Positions 37,788-47,829 of a DNA stretch of 64,000 nucleotides are shown here, piece after piece. The stretch is taken from NCBI RefSeq assembly GCF_900116625.1, contig NZ_FPBE01000001.1:310001-374000 (forward strand), written 5' to 3'. The notes beneath the pieces are model-generated. The model was given only the letters and a program-made list of their open reading frames with translations. It was not told the DNA's origin and searched no databases. The DNA comes from Idiomarina abyssalis. Lineage in GTDB: Bacteria; Pseudomonadota; Gammaproteobacteria; Enterobacterales; Alteromonadaceae. Position numbers and translations under genes: made by a program. Every line of letters begins with the position of its first letter. The stretch's first letter is position 1.

Positions 37788-38466
37788 CGCGCTGTTGCGT
37801 TGCTCAAAACTGAGTAAATCGTATCAGGACGGTAATAATGAAGTGACCGTTTTAAAAGATATAGACTTTAATCTTCAGGCTGGCGAGATGGTGGCTGTAG
37901 TCGGAACTTCCGGCTCGGGGAAAAGTACTTTGCTGCACTTGCTGGGTGGTTTGGATAAAGCTTCCGGTGGACAATTATTTTATAAAACTGATGAAATGAC
38001 GCACTGGAAAGCCGACAAACTGGCGCAGTGGCGTAATCAGAACCTTGGGTTTGTGTATCAATTCCACCATTTGCTGCCCGAGTTTTCGGCACTGGAAAAT
38101 GTCGCAATGCCGCAAATGATAGCGGGTAAAAGTCCGGCCGAAGCAAAGCGGCAGGCAAAGCAATTACTGGCAAGGGTAGGTTTAGAGCATAGATTATCTC
38201 ATCGGCCTGCGCAGTTGTCGGGGGGAGAACGTCAGCGGGTCGCTATTGCCCGGGCTTTTGTGAATAAACCGCAAATTGTGCTTGCTGACGAGCCTACCGG
38301 TAATCTCGATGGCGAGGCCGCAGAGAGTATTTATCAATTAATGCTGGAGTTGAATAAAGAAACCAACACGGCTTTTATTGTGGTAACCCATGATTTGCAT
38401 CTGGCAGAGCAACTGCAGCGTGTCGAAGTCTTGAAGAACGGTGTTTTGCATAAGGAAGAAGACTAA
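37780..38466 (+). CDS. lolD: Lipoprotein-releasing ABC transporter ATPase LolD
   Basis: A 228-residue ATPase. The Walker A is GTSGSGKST, the LSGGERQRVAIARA signature follows, and Walker B is IVLADEPTGNLD. The start is ATG 37780 (CGGAGG upstream), not an earlier in-frame ATG inside lolC. The stop overlaps the lolE ATG by one base (TAATG). Confidence 0.96.
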   Translation: MTDALLRCSKLSKSYQDGNNEVTVLKDIDFNLQAGEMVAVVGTSGSGKSTLLHLLGGLDKASGGQLFYKTDEMTHWKADKLAQWRNQNLGFVYQFHHLLPEFSALENVAMPQMIAGKSPAEAKRQAKQLLARVGLEHRLSHRPAQLSGGERQRVAIARAFVNKPQIVLADEPTGNLDGEAAESIYQLMLELNKETNTAFIVVTHDLHLAEQLQRVEVLKNGVLHKEED

Positions 38467-39701
38467 TGCGGCTTGCCTGGTTAATTGCCCGTCGCTTTCG
38501 TCAGGGAACAGCGAAGCAAGGCTTCTTGTCGTTTATATCGGCATCATCAACTATTGGTATTGCCCTTGGGTGTGCAGTATTAATTGCAGCACTGTCAATG
38601 ATGAATGGCTTCAACCAGGTGTTACAGAATAAGCTCTTAGCGGTTGTACCTCAGATTGAATACAGTGCCGTTGAAGGGGCTTTGGATGACTGGGAGCTCG
38701 TGGCAGAAATTGCTGAGCGGAACCCTCAGGTTGTTGCTACCGCACCGGGTGTCAATGCCACGGTAATGGTACAAACCCAGTCGACATTTCATGGCATTCA
38801 GGTTCGGGGCGTTTCGGCAGAGCATGAACAAAAAGTTTCTTCTTTATCGGACTACGTCAGTAAGGAAGACTGGCAGCGCTGGCAGCAAAAGGGCGGCTTG
38901 CTATTAGGTGCGGGGTTAGCGGAAAAACTGGATCTAGAAGTAGGCGACTCGGTTTCGTTGTTAACCCCCGAAAAATCAGAACGAGGTTTTCGCTCTCCCG
39001 AGCGTGTCAGGCTGCAAGTGACGGGGCTTTTTCAGTTTGGTGGGCAAATTGATTACCACAACGCTTACGTTTCACTCGATACAGCGATAAATGAGCTGGA
39101 TTTTGCCCGCGATGTCAGTTCTGTCCGATTGCGGGTAAAAGATGTGTTTTCTGCGCCGGCTGTGGCCAGACAAGTGGGTAATGAACTGCCTGAACTGGTG
39201 TACCTTGACGACTGGACGCGAAGTCACGGGCACTTGTATCGCGATATTGAACTTGTGCGCTGGGTGGTTTATCTGGTTCTTATTCTGGTTATGGCGGTTG
39301 CCTGTTTTAACATTGTATCGACGTTAATTATGACGGTCGCCAAAAAACGTAGCCAAATCGCAATGCTGAAAACCTTGGGTATGAAAGATAAAACCTTATT
39401 GCAGTCTTTTGTTCTGCAGGGGGTTATGAACGGGTTGTATGGCGTTGTTATCGGATGTTTTTGCGGAATACTGCTGGCCCAATTTTTACCCAATATTATG
39501 CTGGCGCTGGAAACCTGGTTTAATTTTGATGTGCTTTCCAGTGATATCTACTTTGTCGGTGAAGTGCCTTCTGAATGGATTTGGTCGGATGTTTTTCTGG
39601 TGGCGGGGGTAGCACTGCTAATGAGCTTGCTTGCGACTCTTTATCCGGCCTGGAGAGCAGTGAAAGTTGAACCGGCTAAAGCTTTACACCAAAGCATTTA
39701 A
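38466..39701 (+). CDS. lolE: Lipoprotein-releasing ABC transporter permease LolE
   Basis: A 411-residue partner of LolC with the same layout: N-terminal helix, periplasmic domain, three C-terminal helices. The MMNGFNQVLQNKLL and AKKRSQIAMLKTLGMKD motifs are typical of LolE. It ends two bases from the convergent DUF2062 gene. Confidence 0.94.
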   Translation: MRLAWLIARRFRQGTAKQGFLSFISASSTIGIALGCAVLIAALSMMNGFNQVLQNKLLAVVPQIEYSAVEGALDDWELVAEIAERNPQVVATAPGVNATVMVQTQSTFHGIQVRGVSAEHEQKVSSLSDYVSKEDWQRWQQKGGLLLGAGLAEKLDLEVGDSVSLLTPEKSERGFRSPERVRLQVTGLFQFGGQIDYHNAYVSLDTAINELDFARDVSSVRLRVKDVFSAPAVARQVGNELPELVYLDDWTRSHGHLYRDIELVRWVVYLVLILVMAVACFNIVSTLIMTVAKKRSQIAMLKTLGMKDKTLLQSFVLQGVMNGLYGVVIGCFCGILLAQFLPNIMLALETWFNFDVLSSDIYFVGEVPSEWIWSDVFLVAGVALLMSLLATLYPAWRAVKVEPAKALHQSI

Positions 39702-39703
39702 TT

Positions 39704-40210
39704 TTAAGGATTACGGCGGCGCCAGGCTTTGACCACAGACTGGCGCCACAACAGACGAATACCAATGTAACCAATAAAGCTGGATAACGTTCCTAAAACC
39801 AAACAGCCAAGCAAGAAAGCCGGACCTATGGTTGAAATACTGTGCATTAACCACTCCCAACTGGCTTCAAAAGCAAAGGGCTGTGGTGGTTCTGCTAACA
39901 AAGCATTTCCTACCAGGTAGCAAAGGTAAAACATGGGGGGCATGGTAATAGGGTTGGAGACCCATACCAGACCAACTGAGAGTGGCAGATTTACGCGAAA
40001 GGGAATTGCTGATGCTGCCGCTAATAACATTTGAAAAGGAACAGGTATAAAAGCGCAGAACAAGCCTACCGCAAAGGCTCCTGACGCCGAGCGTCTGTTC
40101 AGGTGCCACAAGTTTGCGTCATGCAAAAGGCTGCCAAATAAGCGGATCGCTTTTGACTCTCGCACTTTTTGGTGATCAGGCATTAAGCGTTTAATGAAGC
40201 GTCTGGCCAT
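39704..40210 (-). CDS. DUF2062 membrane protein
   Basis: A 168-residue protein with three or four hydrophobic stretches and the family core SASGAFAVGLFCAFIPVPFQ followed by VWVSNPITMPPMFY. The function is unknown. I take the ATG at 40210 (MARRFIKRLMPDHQ); an in-frame ATG at 40258 would run into the comEC ribosome site and adds unrelated residues. It diverges from comEC. Confidence 0.85.
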   Translation of the reverse strand: MARRFIKRLMPDHQKVRESKAIRLFGSLLHDANLWHLNRRSASGAFAVGLFCAFIPVPFQMLLAAASAIPFRVNLPLSVGLVWVSNPITMPPMFYLCYLVGNALLAEPPQPFAFEASWEWLMHSISTIGPAFLLGCLVLGTLSSFIGYIGIRLLWRQSVVKAWRRRNP

Positions 40211-40260
40211 AATGTGACGTTTATTACCTATCCTGTTACTGCCCCAAGGAAGGAGCAACG

Positions 40261-42558
40261 ATGGATCGCTGGTTACTCGTGTTTTCAGGCGGAATTTTGT
40301 TCGCCTTCACTCACTCTGACATTAAATTCTGGCTGATTGTTTCAACTATCGCATTACTACTTTTGGCGATAGCTTACACCCGCATGGGGGCCTGCCCGAA
40401 AAAAGCAAAACGGCGATCGATCGCACGACTACTGATGGCGTTATTTTGCGGTATTTTATGGGCTAATGCCAACCTTTATTGGCAAAATATACGGGCAATA
40501 CCGGCGTCTTTCCTCAATTCCGACGTTAAGCTCAGTATCATGGTGGATGAAATATCCCGGAGTTACCCTTACCACGTGCGGATAACGGGCAGGGTTAAAA
40601 CGCTGTCAGACAACGCGTTGCCTATTTGGAAGCAACCCAGAGTCCGGTTGAACTGGTACCGGGCGAATCTTAAACAAGCCCCTAGAGCAGGAGAAACCTG
40701 GCAACTGGTGGCGCGCTTAAAGGAAGCGACGGACTATCGTAACCACGGGAGCTTTCGGTATCGACAATATTTGCTGCGCAATAACATACACGCAATAGGA
40801 AGTATTAAAGAGGGCTTTAAGCTTGATTCTGCTATCAGTCTTCGGCAAAAAGTCTTTGATTGGATACAACAGAGTGATCTGAACGAACCCGGCATACTGG
40901 CTGCCTTAACTATTGGTGAACGCAGCTTATTGAGCCGACAAACCCGGGAAAGTTGGCAAAAAACCGGTTTGGCTCACAGCCTGGCTATATCGGGTTTACA
41001 TTTGGGGATGGTTGCCGCTTCCGCTGTATTCTTTTTTCGCCTCTGCTTTCGCTGTCTCCCTGTTGGTCTGAAAACCCGAGAGCTCATTAACAGCCGTTTC
41101 TGGTCGCTAGTTTTAGCGGCTTTTGCTGTAACAGGTTATGCCGTCCTGGCCGGTTTTCCCGTGTCGACAGTAAGGGCGCTGGCCATGTTTTTGGTCGTTC
41201 TTTTGCACCTGACGCTAAGTCTGAAATTAAGACCTCTAAGTTTACTGTTACGAGTTACTGTTGCGGTACTTGTGGTTGATGTTTTTGCTTTGCAGGATCC
41301 GGGCTTTTGGCTTTCGATTACAGCGGTTGCGGCATTGTTCCTGGCAAGCTGGCGCTGGCAAAAAGCCCGCGGAAAACTCTCTGCTATTAAAAGCCTTTGG
41401 TCCCTTCAGTGGTTGTTACTGGTGGTTATGGCACCTTTGTCGTTTTTGCTATTTGGCGGGTTTTCGCTGCTGGCACCGTTAGTTAACTTGCTGGTATTAC
41501 CGGTTATAAGCTTTTGGTTGTTGCCATTGGCGTTAGCCGGAACGGTTGCCGTACTTTTGGATTTAAGTTTCGCTTCAACACTTTGGCAATTGGCAGAGCT
41601 TCCGATTGTACATTTGAATCCGTTTATCGGTTTTTTAGCGAAGCAGCCAGTAACCTGGTTGCAATTAGATGCCTGGCCTGTAAGCCGTGAGGCAAGGTTC
41701 GGTGGTTTGTTTGCGTTAATCCTCGTGCTGCTGGTGCCGCTTAAAAACACCTGGCAACGCACAGTACTGCTTTTATGTTTGCCTCTTTCTGTTTTGGTGC
41801 TGCTAAATCAAAGAGACGGGAAATTGCGCCTTCACGTTCTGGATGTGGGGCAAAGCCAGGCTATAGTGCTGGAGCGAAATGGCAGAGCCATGCTGGTCGA
41901 TACAGGTATTGAATTTAATTCCGGTTTTAGTGTGGCCGAGTCGGTGATTGAACCGTTTTTGAATTACCATGGACTTGTTCCGGAGCTTGCGTTCATTAGC
42001 CATGGAGACAGTGACCACAATGGCGGGCGTGATTTCTTATCAAGACGCTACCCCAATTTGCAGTGGCAGGGGGAAGGCAGCAATAAACCGTGTTTAGCGG
42101 GGGATACGGGGCACTGGAATAACTTACAATGGAGAGTCTTATGGCCTTCGAGGGAATATCAAGGTTCAACCGCATTAAGTAAAAATAATCGTTCTTGTGT
42201 CTTATGGGTTCAATTCCGGGGTTTTACCCTGCTTTTGCCCGGGGACATTGAAATGCCTGCCGAGAAAATGCTGTTAGAGCGGTTGCAAAGCCCTGCTGAA
42301 ATAGAGTCCGATGTCATGCTGGTTCCGCACCACGGCAGTAAAACGTCCACCAGTTGGCCATTACTGCAGGCCGTAGATGCGGATATCTACTTGATAAGCT
42401 ATGGTCGGCATCGTGGATACCGTTTTCCCCACCGATATACTCTGGAAAGACTTGCGCGAAAGAATCGCCCCTGGCTTGGGACGATGAAGAGTGGACAATT
42501 AACCATTGTGAGTGACGGCAGTACATGGAGTTTGGAGTTACCCTTTGAAAACAGGTAG
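40261..42558 (+). CDS. comEC: ComEC/Rec2 family DNA uptake channel protein
   Basis: A 765-residue inner-membrane protein for natural transformation, carrying single-stranded DNA into the cytoplasm. It has an N-terminal DUF4131-like region, a Competence domain with ALTIGERSLLSRQT and AHSLAISGLHLGM (about residues 210-250), several helices, and a C-terminal metallo-beta-lactamase domain (LHVLDVGQSQAIVLE, SHGDSDHNGG, VPHHGSKTS). The metal motif appears as HGDSDHNGG. The ribosome site is strong (AAGGAAGGAG). The gene appears intact, so competence may be functional. It leads the msbA-lpxK-ycaR-kdsB run. Confidence 0.93.
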   Translation: MDRWLLVFSGGILFAFTHSDIKFWLIVSTIALLLLAIAYTRMGACPKKAKRRSIARLLMALFCGILWANANLYWQNIRAIPASFLNSDVKLSIMVDEISRSYPYHVRITGRVKTLSDNALPIWKQPRVRLNWYRANLKQAPRAGETWQLVARLKEATDYRNHGSFRYRQYLLRNNIHAIGSIKEGFKLDSAISLRQKVFDWIQQSDLNEPGILAALTIGERSLLSRQTRESWQKTGLAHSLAISGLHLGMVAASAVFFFRLCFRCLPVGLKTRELINSRFWSLVLAAFAVTGYAVLAGFPVSTVRALAMFLVVLLHLTLSLKLRPLSLLLRVTVAVLVVDVFALQDPGFWLSITAVAALFLASWRWQKARGKLSAIKSLWSLQWLLLVVMAPLSFLLFGGFSLLAPLVNLLVLPVISFWLLPLALAGTVAVLLDLSFASTLWQLAELPIVHLNPFIGFLAKQPVTWLQLDAWPVSREARFGGLFALILVLLVPLKNTWQRTVLLLCLPLSVLVLLNQRDGKLRLHVLDVGQSQAIVLERNGRAMLVDTGIEFNSGFSVAESVIEPFLNYHGLVPELAFISHGDSDHNGGRDFLSRRYPNLQWQGEGSNKPCLAGDTGHWNNLQWRVLWPSREYQGSTALSKNNRSCVLWVQFRGFTLLLPGDIEMPAEKMLLERLQSPAEIESDVMLVPHHGSKTSTSWPLLQAVDADIYLISYGRHRGYRFPHRYTLERLARKNRPWLGTMKSGQLTIVSDGSTWSLELPFENR

Positions 42559-42593
42559 AATACCAAAAGTGTTAATGACTTAATTGAGACTAC

Positions 42594-44342
42594 ATGGATT
42601 CTCAGATTAAAAAAAAGACGACCTTCAAGCGCTTGTTAGGTTACATCAAACCTTATAAAGCGGCTTTTATTCTTGCTGTTGTCTGTATGATTGGTTATGC
42701 AGGCATCGATACATTATTTATATCCCAAATCCAAACCTTAATCGATGATGGCTTAACAGAGCAGAACTCCAATGTTTTGATCTATGGCGCTATTTTTGTT
42801 CCCTTTATTTTTATTCTACGTGGCATACTTAACGTTGGGTCCAGTTACTTTTTAAATTGGGTTGGTTTTAAAGTAGTTACCAAAATGCGTCAGCAGTTAT
42901 TCGACCATATGATGAAGCTGCCTGTCAGCTTTCACGACCAGCACTCAACCGGTGACTTAATCTCGAAAATAACTTATGACACTCAGCAGGTATCGGAAGC
43001 CAGCAGTAAAGCTGTCTTAGTCTTGGTCAAAGAAGGGGCGTTCGTTGCCGGGCTATTAGGTTTGATGTTTTATCATAGCTGGCAATTATCGTTAGTATTT
43101 TTAGTGATAGGTCCCTTAATTGCCAAGGTCGTGAGTATTGTTTCCAGACGCTTCCGTAAAGTGAGTAGCCGTATTCAAACGGCTATGGGGAATGTCACAA
43201 CAACCGCTGAACAGATGATTAATGGGCATAAAGTTGTGCTCATGCATCAGGGGCAAAGAGATGAGGCAGCGCGCTTTGCTGAAATAAATAATACTACCCG
43301 TAACCAGAATATGAAGCAGGTAAATACCCGGGCCATTAGTACTTCGGTTATTCAGTTTATTGCTTCTTTAAGTCTTTCCATGGTTTTGGTCATTGCCAGC
43401 TTTCCGGAAATGCTGGGAGAGCTCTCAGCCGGTGCGTTTACCACCTTGCTCGGGGCTATGCTTATGTTGCTGCGCCCATTAAAGCAGTTAACGAACGTAA
43501 ACAGTGACTTTCAGCGCGGTATTGCTGCGGCCACCAGTGTGTTTGATATTCTTGATGAACCAATAGAGGTCGATAAAGGCTCGAGAATTATTGACCGTGC
43601 AGAAGGAAACATAGTTTTTGAAGATGTGTCCTTTTCTTACCAGAAAGGTGATGACCTGGCTTTGGAACACATTAGCTTTAGCGTAAAACAAGGCAAAACC
43701 CTTGCATTGGTGGGTCGCTCGGGCAGTGGTAAATCGACGATTTCAAACCTGCTGACCCGGTTCTATGATGTAGAGCAGGGTCGCATTTTGCTCGACGGCT
43801 ACAACATTAACGACTATAAACTGAAATGTCTGCGTCGCCAGTTTGCTCTGGTTTCACAAAACGTGACCCTGTTTAATGACACTATCGCTAATAATATTGC
43901 TTATGGTGCAGCGAAAGAGTTGTCACGGGAGCAAATCACTAAAGCAGCAGAGCAGGCTTACGTTACCGAGTTTACTGATAACATGCCGAAAGGGCTGGAC
44001 ACCATGGTCGGCGAAAACGGAGTGATGTTATCCGGAGGGCAGCGGCAACGTATTGCTATTGCTCGTGCATTATTGCAGGACGCTCCTATTCTGATTCTGG
44101 ACGAAGCTACATCTGCGCTAGATACGGAGTCTGAACGTCATATTCAGGATGCTTTAGGCACCTTGCGCCAAAACCGGACCGCCATTGTCATTGCACACCG
44201 CTTGTCGACCATTGAAAATGCGGACGAAATTATCGTAATGGATAACGGCGAGATTGTTGAGCGAGGTACCCATCAGCAGTTACTGGATCATGAAGGCGCG
44301 TATTATCAATTGCATAACTTGCAGTTTAGCGGAGGCGCCTAG
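42594..44342 (+). CDS. msbA: Lipid A export ABC transporter MsbA
   Basis: A 582-residue half-transporter that flips core-lipid A across the inner membrane. Six helices lie in residues 20-310. The nucleotide-binding domain has Walker A GRSGSGKST, signature LSGGQRQRIAIARAL and Walker B ILILDEATSALDTESE. The length matches E. coli MsbA (582). The stop overlaps the lpxK GTG by one base. Confidence 0.97.
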   Translation: MDSQIKKKTTFKRLLGYIKPYKAAFILAVVCMIGYAGIDTLFISQIQTLIDDGLTEQNSNVLIYGAIFVPFIFILRGILNVGSSYFLNWVGFKVVTKMRQQLFDHMMKLPVSFHDQHSTGDLISKITYDTQQVSEASSKAVLVLVKEGAFVAGLLGLMFYHSWQLSLVFLVIGPLIAKVVSIVSRRFRKVSSRIQTAMGNVTTTAEQMINGHKVVLMHQGQRDEAARFAEINNTTRNQNMKQVNTRAISTSVIQFIASLSLSMVLVIASFPEMLGELSAGAFTTLLGAMLMLLRPLKQLTNVNSDFQRGIAAATSVFDILDEPIEVDKGSRIIDRAEGNIVFEDVSFSYQKGDDLALEHISFSVKQGKTLALVGRSGSGKSTISNLLTRFYDVEQGRILLDGYNINDYKLKCLRRQFALVSQNVTLFNDTIANNIAYGAAKELSREQITKAAEQAYVTEFTDNMPKGLDTMVGENGVMLSGGQRQRIAIARALLQDAPILILDEATSALDTESERHIQDALGTLRQNRTAIVIAHRLSTIENADEIIVMDNGEIVERGTHQQLLDHEGAYYQLHNLQFSGGA

Positions 44343-45328
44343 TGTGGCTACAAAAGCAGTGGTATAAAGCCAACCTGCATCCTCTTTTAATTTTGCTGGC
44401 ACCGCTGTCATTGCTGTTTTGGCTACTGACCAACCTGCGCCGCAGTTTTTACCATTTAGGCCTGATAAAACGCTATAAAGCAGAAGTGCCTGTTATCGTT
44501 GTCGGTAATATCAGCGTTGGCGGTACAGGGAAAACGCCAATGGTGGTTGCTCTATGCCAATGGCTGAAAGATGAGGGCTGGAAGCCGGGTATTATAAGCC
44601 GTGGTTATGGTGCAAAAGGTCCATTTCCTCATTCCATTGCAGAAAATGATAATGCCGCAGATGTTGGCGATGAACCTTTGCTTATGCGCCGGAGAACCGA
44701 TTGTCCGGTAGTCATCGCACCTAAACGAGCCGAGGCCGCTCAACTCCTGTCCGAACAACATCCCGAAGTCGATGTCATTATTAGTGATGATGGTTTACAG
44801 CACTATGCATTAAAACGTGACATTGAGCTGATTATGATTGACGGTGAAAGAGGCACAGGAAATGGCTGGTTGCTGCCGGCAGGTCCTTTACGTGAAGGAC
44901 CATGGCGTTTAAAAGGTGCGGACTGGGTTATTTCTAATTACGGGCGTCATGCTTTTGCGCGTCATGTAGTAGATGTTAAACCGGGTCACTGGTATCGGGT
45001 TGATAACGATGAAAAAGTTGAGCTAGAAACGGATAGTAGTTTTAATGCAGTTGCCGGTATTGGTTACCCCCAGCGATTTTTTAACTCTTTGTCAGAGCAA
45101 GGGGTGCAAGTTGAGAAAAGCCAGGCATTTGCTGATCATCATGTTTTTAGCGAAGAAGACTTTTCTCAATTAAATGGTAAGCCTATATTGATGACAGAGA
45201 AAGATGCCGGAAAGTGTCAGTCATTCGCGCAACCGGACTGGTATTATCAAACAATAGAAGCACAACTGCCCGAGATAATGAAAACTAACTTACTGGCAGA
45301 GCTGGAAAGGAAGAAAAATGCCCATTGA
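44342..45328 (+). CDS. lpxK: Tetraacyldisaccharide 4'-kinase
   Basis: A 328-residue membrane-associated kinase that phosphorylates the lipid A precursor to lipid IVA. A hydrophobic N-terminal segment (LLILLAPLSLLFWLL) precedes the Walker A GNISVGGTGKTP. SRGYGAK, DEPLLMRRRT and ISDDGLQHYAL follow. The start is GTG 44342, coupled to msbA. It overlaps ycaR by 11 bases. Confidence 0.96.
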   Translation: MWLQKQWYKANLHPLLILLAPLSLLFWLLTNLRRSFYHLGLIKRYKAEVPVIVVGNISVGGTGKTPMVVALCQWLKDEGWKPGIISRGYGAKGPFPHSIAENDNAADVGDEPLLMRRRTDCPVVIAPKRAEAAQLLSEQHPEVDVIISDDGLQHYALKRDIELIMIDGERGTGNGWLLPAGPLREGPWRLKGADWVISNYGRHAFARHVVDVKPGHWYRVDNDEKVELETDSSFNAVAGIGYPQRFFNSLSEQGVQVEKSQAFADHHVFSEEDFSQLNGKPILMTEKDAGKCQSFAQPDWYYQTIEAQLPEIMKTNLLAELERKKNAH

Positions 45329-45515
45329 TAAAAATACATTAGCGATTTTAGCTTGCCCTAAGTGCAAAGGTAAGCTGACTTACTACGCCGAAAAAAATGA
45401 ACTGGTCTGTCGGGGCGAGCGACTGGCTTATCCTATCGATGAAAACATTCCGGTTTTATTAGCCGATAAAGCCCGTGAATTATCTGCAGAAGAGTTAGAG
45501 AAGGTTCCTTCATGA
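45318..45515 (+). CDS. ycaR: Trm112 family small protein YcaR
   Basis: A 65-residue protein starting [20 protein letters not shown], with a CPxC pair; the second cysteine site is reduced to a single C near LVCRG. It is the usual small gene between lpxK and kdsB in gammaproteobacteria. Its role there is not established. It overlaps kdsB by four bases (ATGA). Confidence 0.9.
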   Translation: MPIDKNTLAILACPKCKGKLTYYAEKNELVCRGERLAYPIDENIPVLLADKARELSAEELEKVPS

Positions 45516-46273
45516 GTTTTACCGTTGTTATTCCCGCACGTTATGGCTCCAGCCGACTGCCTGGTAAACCTCTGGCTGACATTGGTGGTAAACCAATGAT
45601 TCAGCATGTGGTTGAAAGGGCTGAAGCCAGTGGCGCTGCGGAGGTGATTGTCGCAACTGATGACCTGAGGGTAAAAGAGGGCGTTGAGAAATTCGGCGGC
45701 CGAGTCATGATGACTTCAACGGAACATTCATCGGGTACTGAGCGACTGGCTGAGGTTATTGAACAGTTGGCGCTTGCGGAAAATGAAGTGGTGGTTAATG
45801 TGCAGGGCGACGAGCCTTTCATTCCACCTGAAATTATTCGTCAGGTTGCGGATAACTTAGCCAACCAACGGCAGGCGCCTATGGCGACTTTAGCCGTTCC
45901 TATTACCGACGCTGAAGATATTTTTAACCCGAATACAGTAAAAGTGGTTACCGATGCGGCCGGATACGCTCTGTACTTTAGCCGTGCAGCTATTCCATGG
46001 GACAGAGAGCACTTTTCTGCAGAGCGGGATACCAATGTCATTGCCGATCATTACCACCGACACATTGGTATTTATGCCTATCGGGCAGGTTTTGTCAGAC
46101 GTTATATAGAGTGGCAGGCTAGCCCTATAGAACAGCTCGAGTCCTTAGAGCAATTGCGAGTCCTTTGGCATGGAGAACGTATTCACGTGGCAGAAGCTAT
46201 TCTCGCACCGGCTGCTGGTATTGATACAGAAGAAGACCTGCAGCGGGCACGAGAACGGGCAGTCGATGGTTAA
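45512..46273 (+). CDS. kdsB: 3-deoxy-manno-octulosonate cytidylyltransferase
   Basis: A 253-residue enzyme that makes CMP-KDO for the inner core of LPS. The N-terminal nucleotide site is [35 protein letters not shown] and [10 protein letters not shown] are the family landmarks, with [14 protein letters not shown] near the C-terminus. The length matches the E. coli enzyme. It ends with a four-base convergent overlap against the radical SAM gene. Confidence 0.97.
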   Translation: MSFTVVIPARYGSSRLPGKPLADIGGKPMIQHVVERAEASGAAEVIVATDDLRVKEGVEKFGGRVMMTSTEHSSGTERLAEVIEQLALAENEVVVNVQGDEPFIPPEIIRQVADNLANQRQAPMATLAVPITDAEDIFNPNTVKVVTDAAGYALYFSRAAIPWDREHFSAERDTNVIADHYHRHIGIYAYRAGFVRRYIEWQASPIEQLESLEQLRVLWHGERIHVAEAILAPAAGIDTEEDLQRARERAVDG

Positions 46274-47616
46274 TCCATCGCTGCCATTTTTGAGTATTCG
46301 TCTTCGAAAAAGAACTTTTCTTCTCCAAAAGCCGGCTTTAATTGATGTAACCAGGTTGCATCCGGGTCGTACTTAGCAAAGAAGGGGCGTTGAACCCAGT
46401 CCGGGTTGCGTCCCTGAATAAAGCGTAAAGCAAAAACTTTTTCGCCTGCAATTTCGGTCACACCCTGAACTTCCACTTTACCCGGGCCTGCACTCATTGA
46501 AGGGCCGCGAACCGTGCGGGCAATGCCGGATACCTGTTGGTAAGCTTTTTGGAAAATCTCCCAGGTGCGTTCCAGTGGCACTTCAAAGTAACGTTTGGCA
46601 CCAGTATCCCGCTCAACAAACATATAGTAAGGGATCATACCTAACTGTACTTGTTTCTCCCACATAGAAGCCCAGACATCGGGGTCATCGTTAATGTGTT
46701 TAAGCAGTGGAGCCTGGCAGCGTATTTGTGCACCAGTAGCGCGCAGGCGACGAATCGCTTCCTGACAGACTTCCGTGCGCAGTTCATTCGGGTGGTTTAA
46801 ATGCGCCATAATGGATACGTGTTTGCCGCCGGCAACTAAACGCTCTAATAGACGCAGCATGTCGTCTGCATCCGGGTCAGTAATGAAGCGGTAAGGCCAG
46901 AAGGTCAGCGACTTAGTGCCAATACGTATGGTCTTAATGTGCTCAAACTCTGGTTTAAGTAAGTCTTCCAGGTAGTGAGCCAGCTTACGTGTGCGCATAA
47001 CCATAGGGTCGCCACCGGTGACCAGTAGGTCGGTCACTTCTTTGTGCTGAGCTAAGTAGCGATGTAATTGATCGGCGTCATTAGAGTTAAAGCGTGTTGC
47101 TTTACCCACGAATTGTGCCCAGCGGAAGCAAAAGGTGCAGTAAGAATGGCAATACTGCCCCTGAGCCGGGAAAAATAAAACCGTTTCACGGTATTTATGC
47201 TGCATGCCAGGCAAAGGTTCACCGTCAACATGAGGGACGTTCATTTGCATTTGGCCAGCAGGGTGAGGGTTCATTTCATCACGTAGCTGAGTTGCTAAGT
47301 CAAACACTTCGTTAGTCGTGTGTTTACCTGACATCAAATCCGCCATGCGCTGATAGGCAGACGGCTCCAGCATATCCTTTTGTGGAAATGTTAGTTGAAA
47401 CAGCGGGTCATTGGGTACATTTTCCCAGTCAATGAGTTCATTAAACACATACTCGTTAACTCTGAACGGCAGGACATTAGCAACGACTTTCATTTCAAAG
47501 CGCATGTCAGCAGGAACTTTTTTAAGCGCCTCAATTTTATCTAACTGGCGATGCTGATATACCTTGAACTTACGTGGCGTAATGATGGGTTGTTGTACAT
47601 TGACTACTTGCTGCAT
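46270..47616 (-). CDS. KamA family radical SAM protein (lysine 2,3-aminomutase-like)
   Basis: A 448-residue radical SAM enzyme. The cluster motif CxxxCxxC is at Cys156, Cys160 and Cys163 ([12 protein letters not shown]). [18 protein letters not shown] and HLNHPNE follow, and a late GPGK segment may supply the PLP lysine. The family includes lysine 2,3-aminomutase and EpmB. This protein is about 100 residues longer than EpmB and has a different N-terminus ([18 protein letters not shown]), so it is not a clear EpmB. A free beta-lysine-forming or other aminomutase role is possible. The start is ATG 47616, preceded by AGAGAGG, not the TTG eight codons upstream. Confidence 0.85.
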   Translation of the reverse strand: MQQVVNVQQPIITPRKFKVYQHRQLDKIEALKKVPADMRFEMKVVANVLPFRVNEYVFNELIDWENVPNDPLFQLTFPQKDMLEPSAYQRMADLMSGKHTTNEVFDLATQLRDEMNPHPAGQMQMNVPHVDGEPLPGMQHKYRETVLFFPAQGQYCHSYCTFCFRWAQFVGKATRFNSNDADQLHRYLAQHKEVTDLLVTGGDPMVMRTRKLAHYLEDLLKPEFEHIKTIRIGTKSLTFWPYRFITDPDADDMLRLLERLVAGGKHVSIMAHLNHPNELRTEVCQEAIRRLRATGAQIRCQAPLLKHINDDPDVWASMWEKQVQLGMIPYYMFVERDTGAKRYFEVPLERTWEIFQKAYQQVSGIARTVRGPSMSAGPGKVEVQGVTEIAGEKVFALRFIQGRNPDWVQRPFFAKYDPDATWLHQLKPAFGEEKFFFEDEYSKMAAMD

Positions 47617-47788
47617 AAGCCTCTCTGTAATTATCTGCAACCTGCTAAAAGCACGTTGAAAATGAATTTGTCTGTCAGCTCTTGGGCGACCAACGAAATG
47701 CGACGTAGTATAAAGAAATTGGGGGTAAGTTGCACGTCCTGTAAGGGATAAAAAGCGATGTACACGAACTAATTAGCGATAGACATAA

Positions 47789-47817
47789 AAAAAGCGCTCA
47801 TGAGAGCGCTTTTTTAA
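47789..47817. terminator. Terminator of gltA, symmetric
   Basis: Stem AAGCGCTC / GAGCGCTT with loop ATGA, flanked by an A run on the left and a T run on the right, so it can work in both directions. It lies 13 bases beyond the gltA stop. The 213 bases from 47617 to 47829 hold the radical SAM gene leader and this terminator. Confidence 0.88.
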
Positions 47818-47829
47818 AACATGACGATT

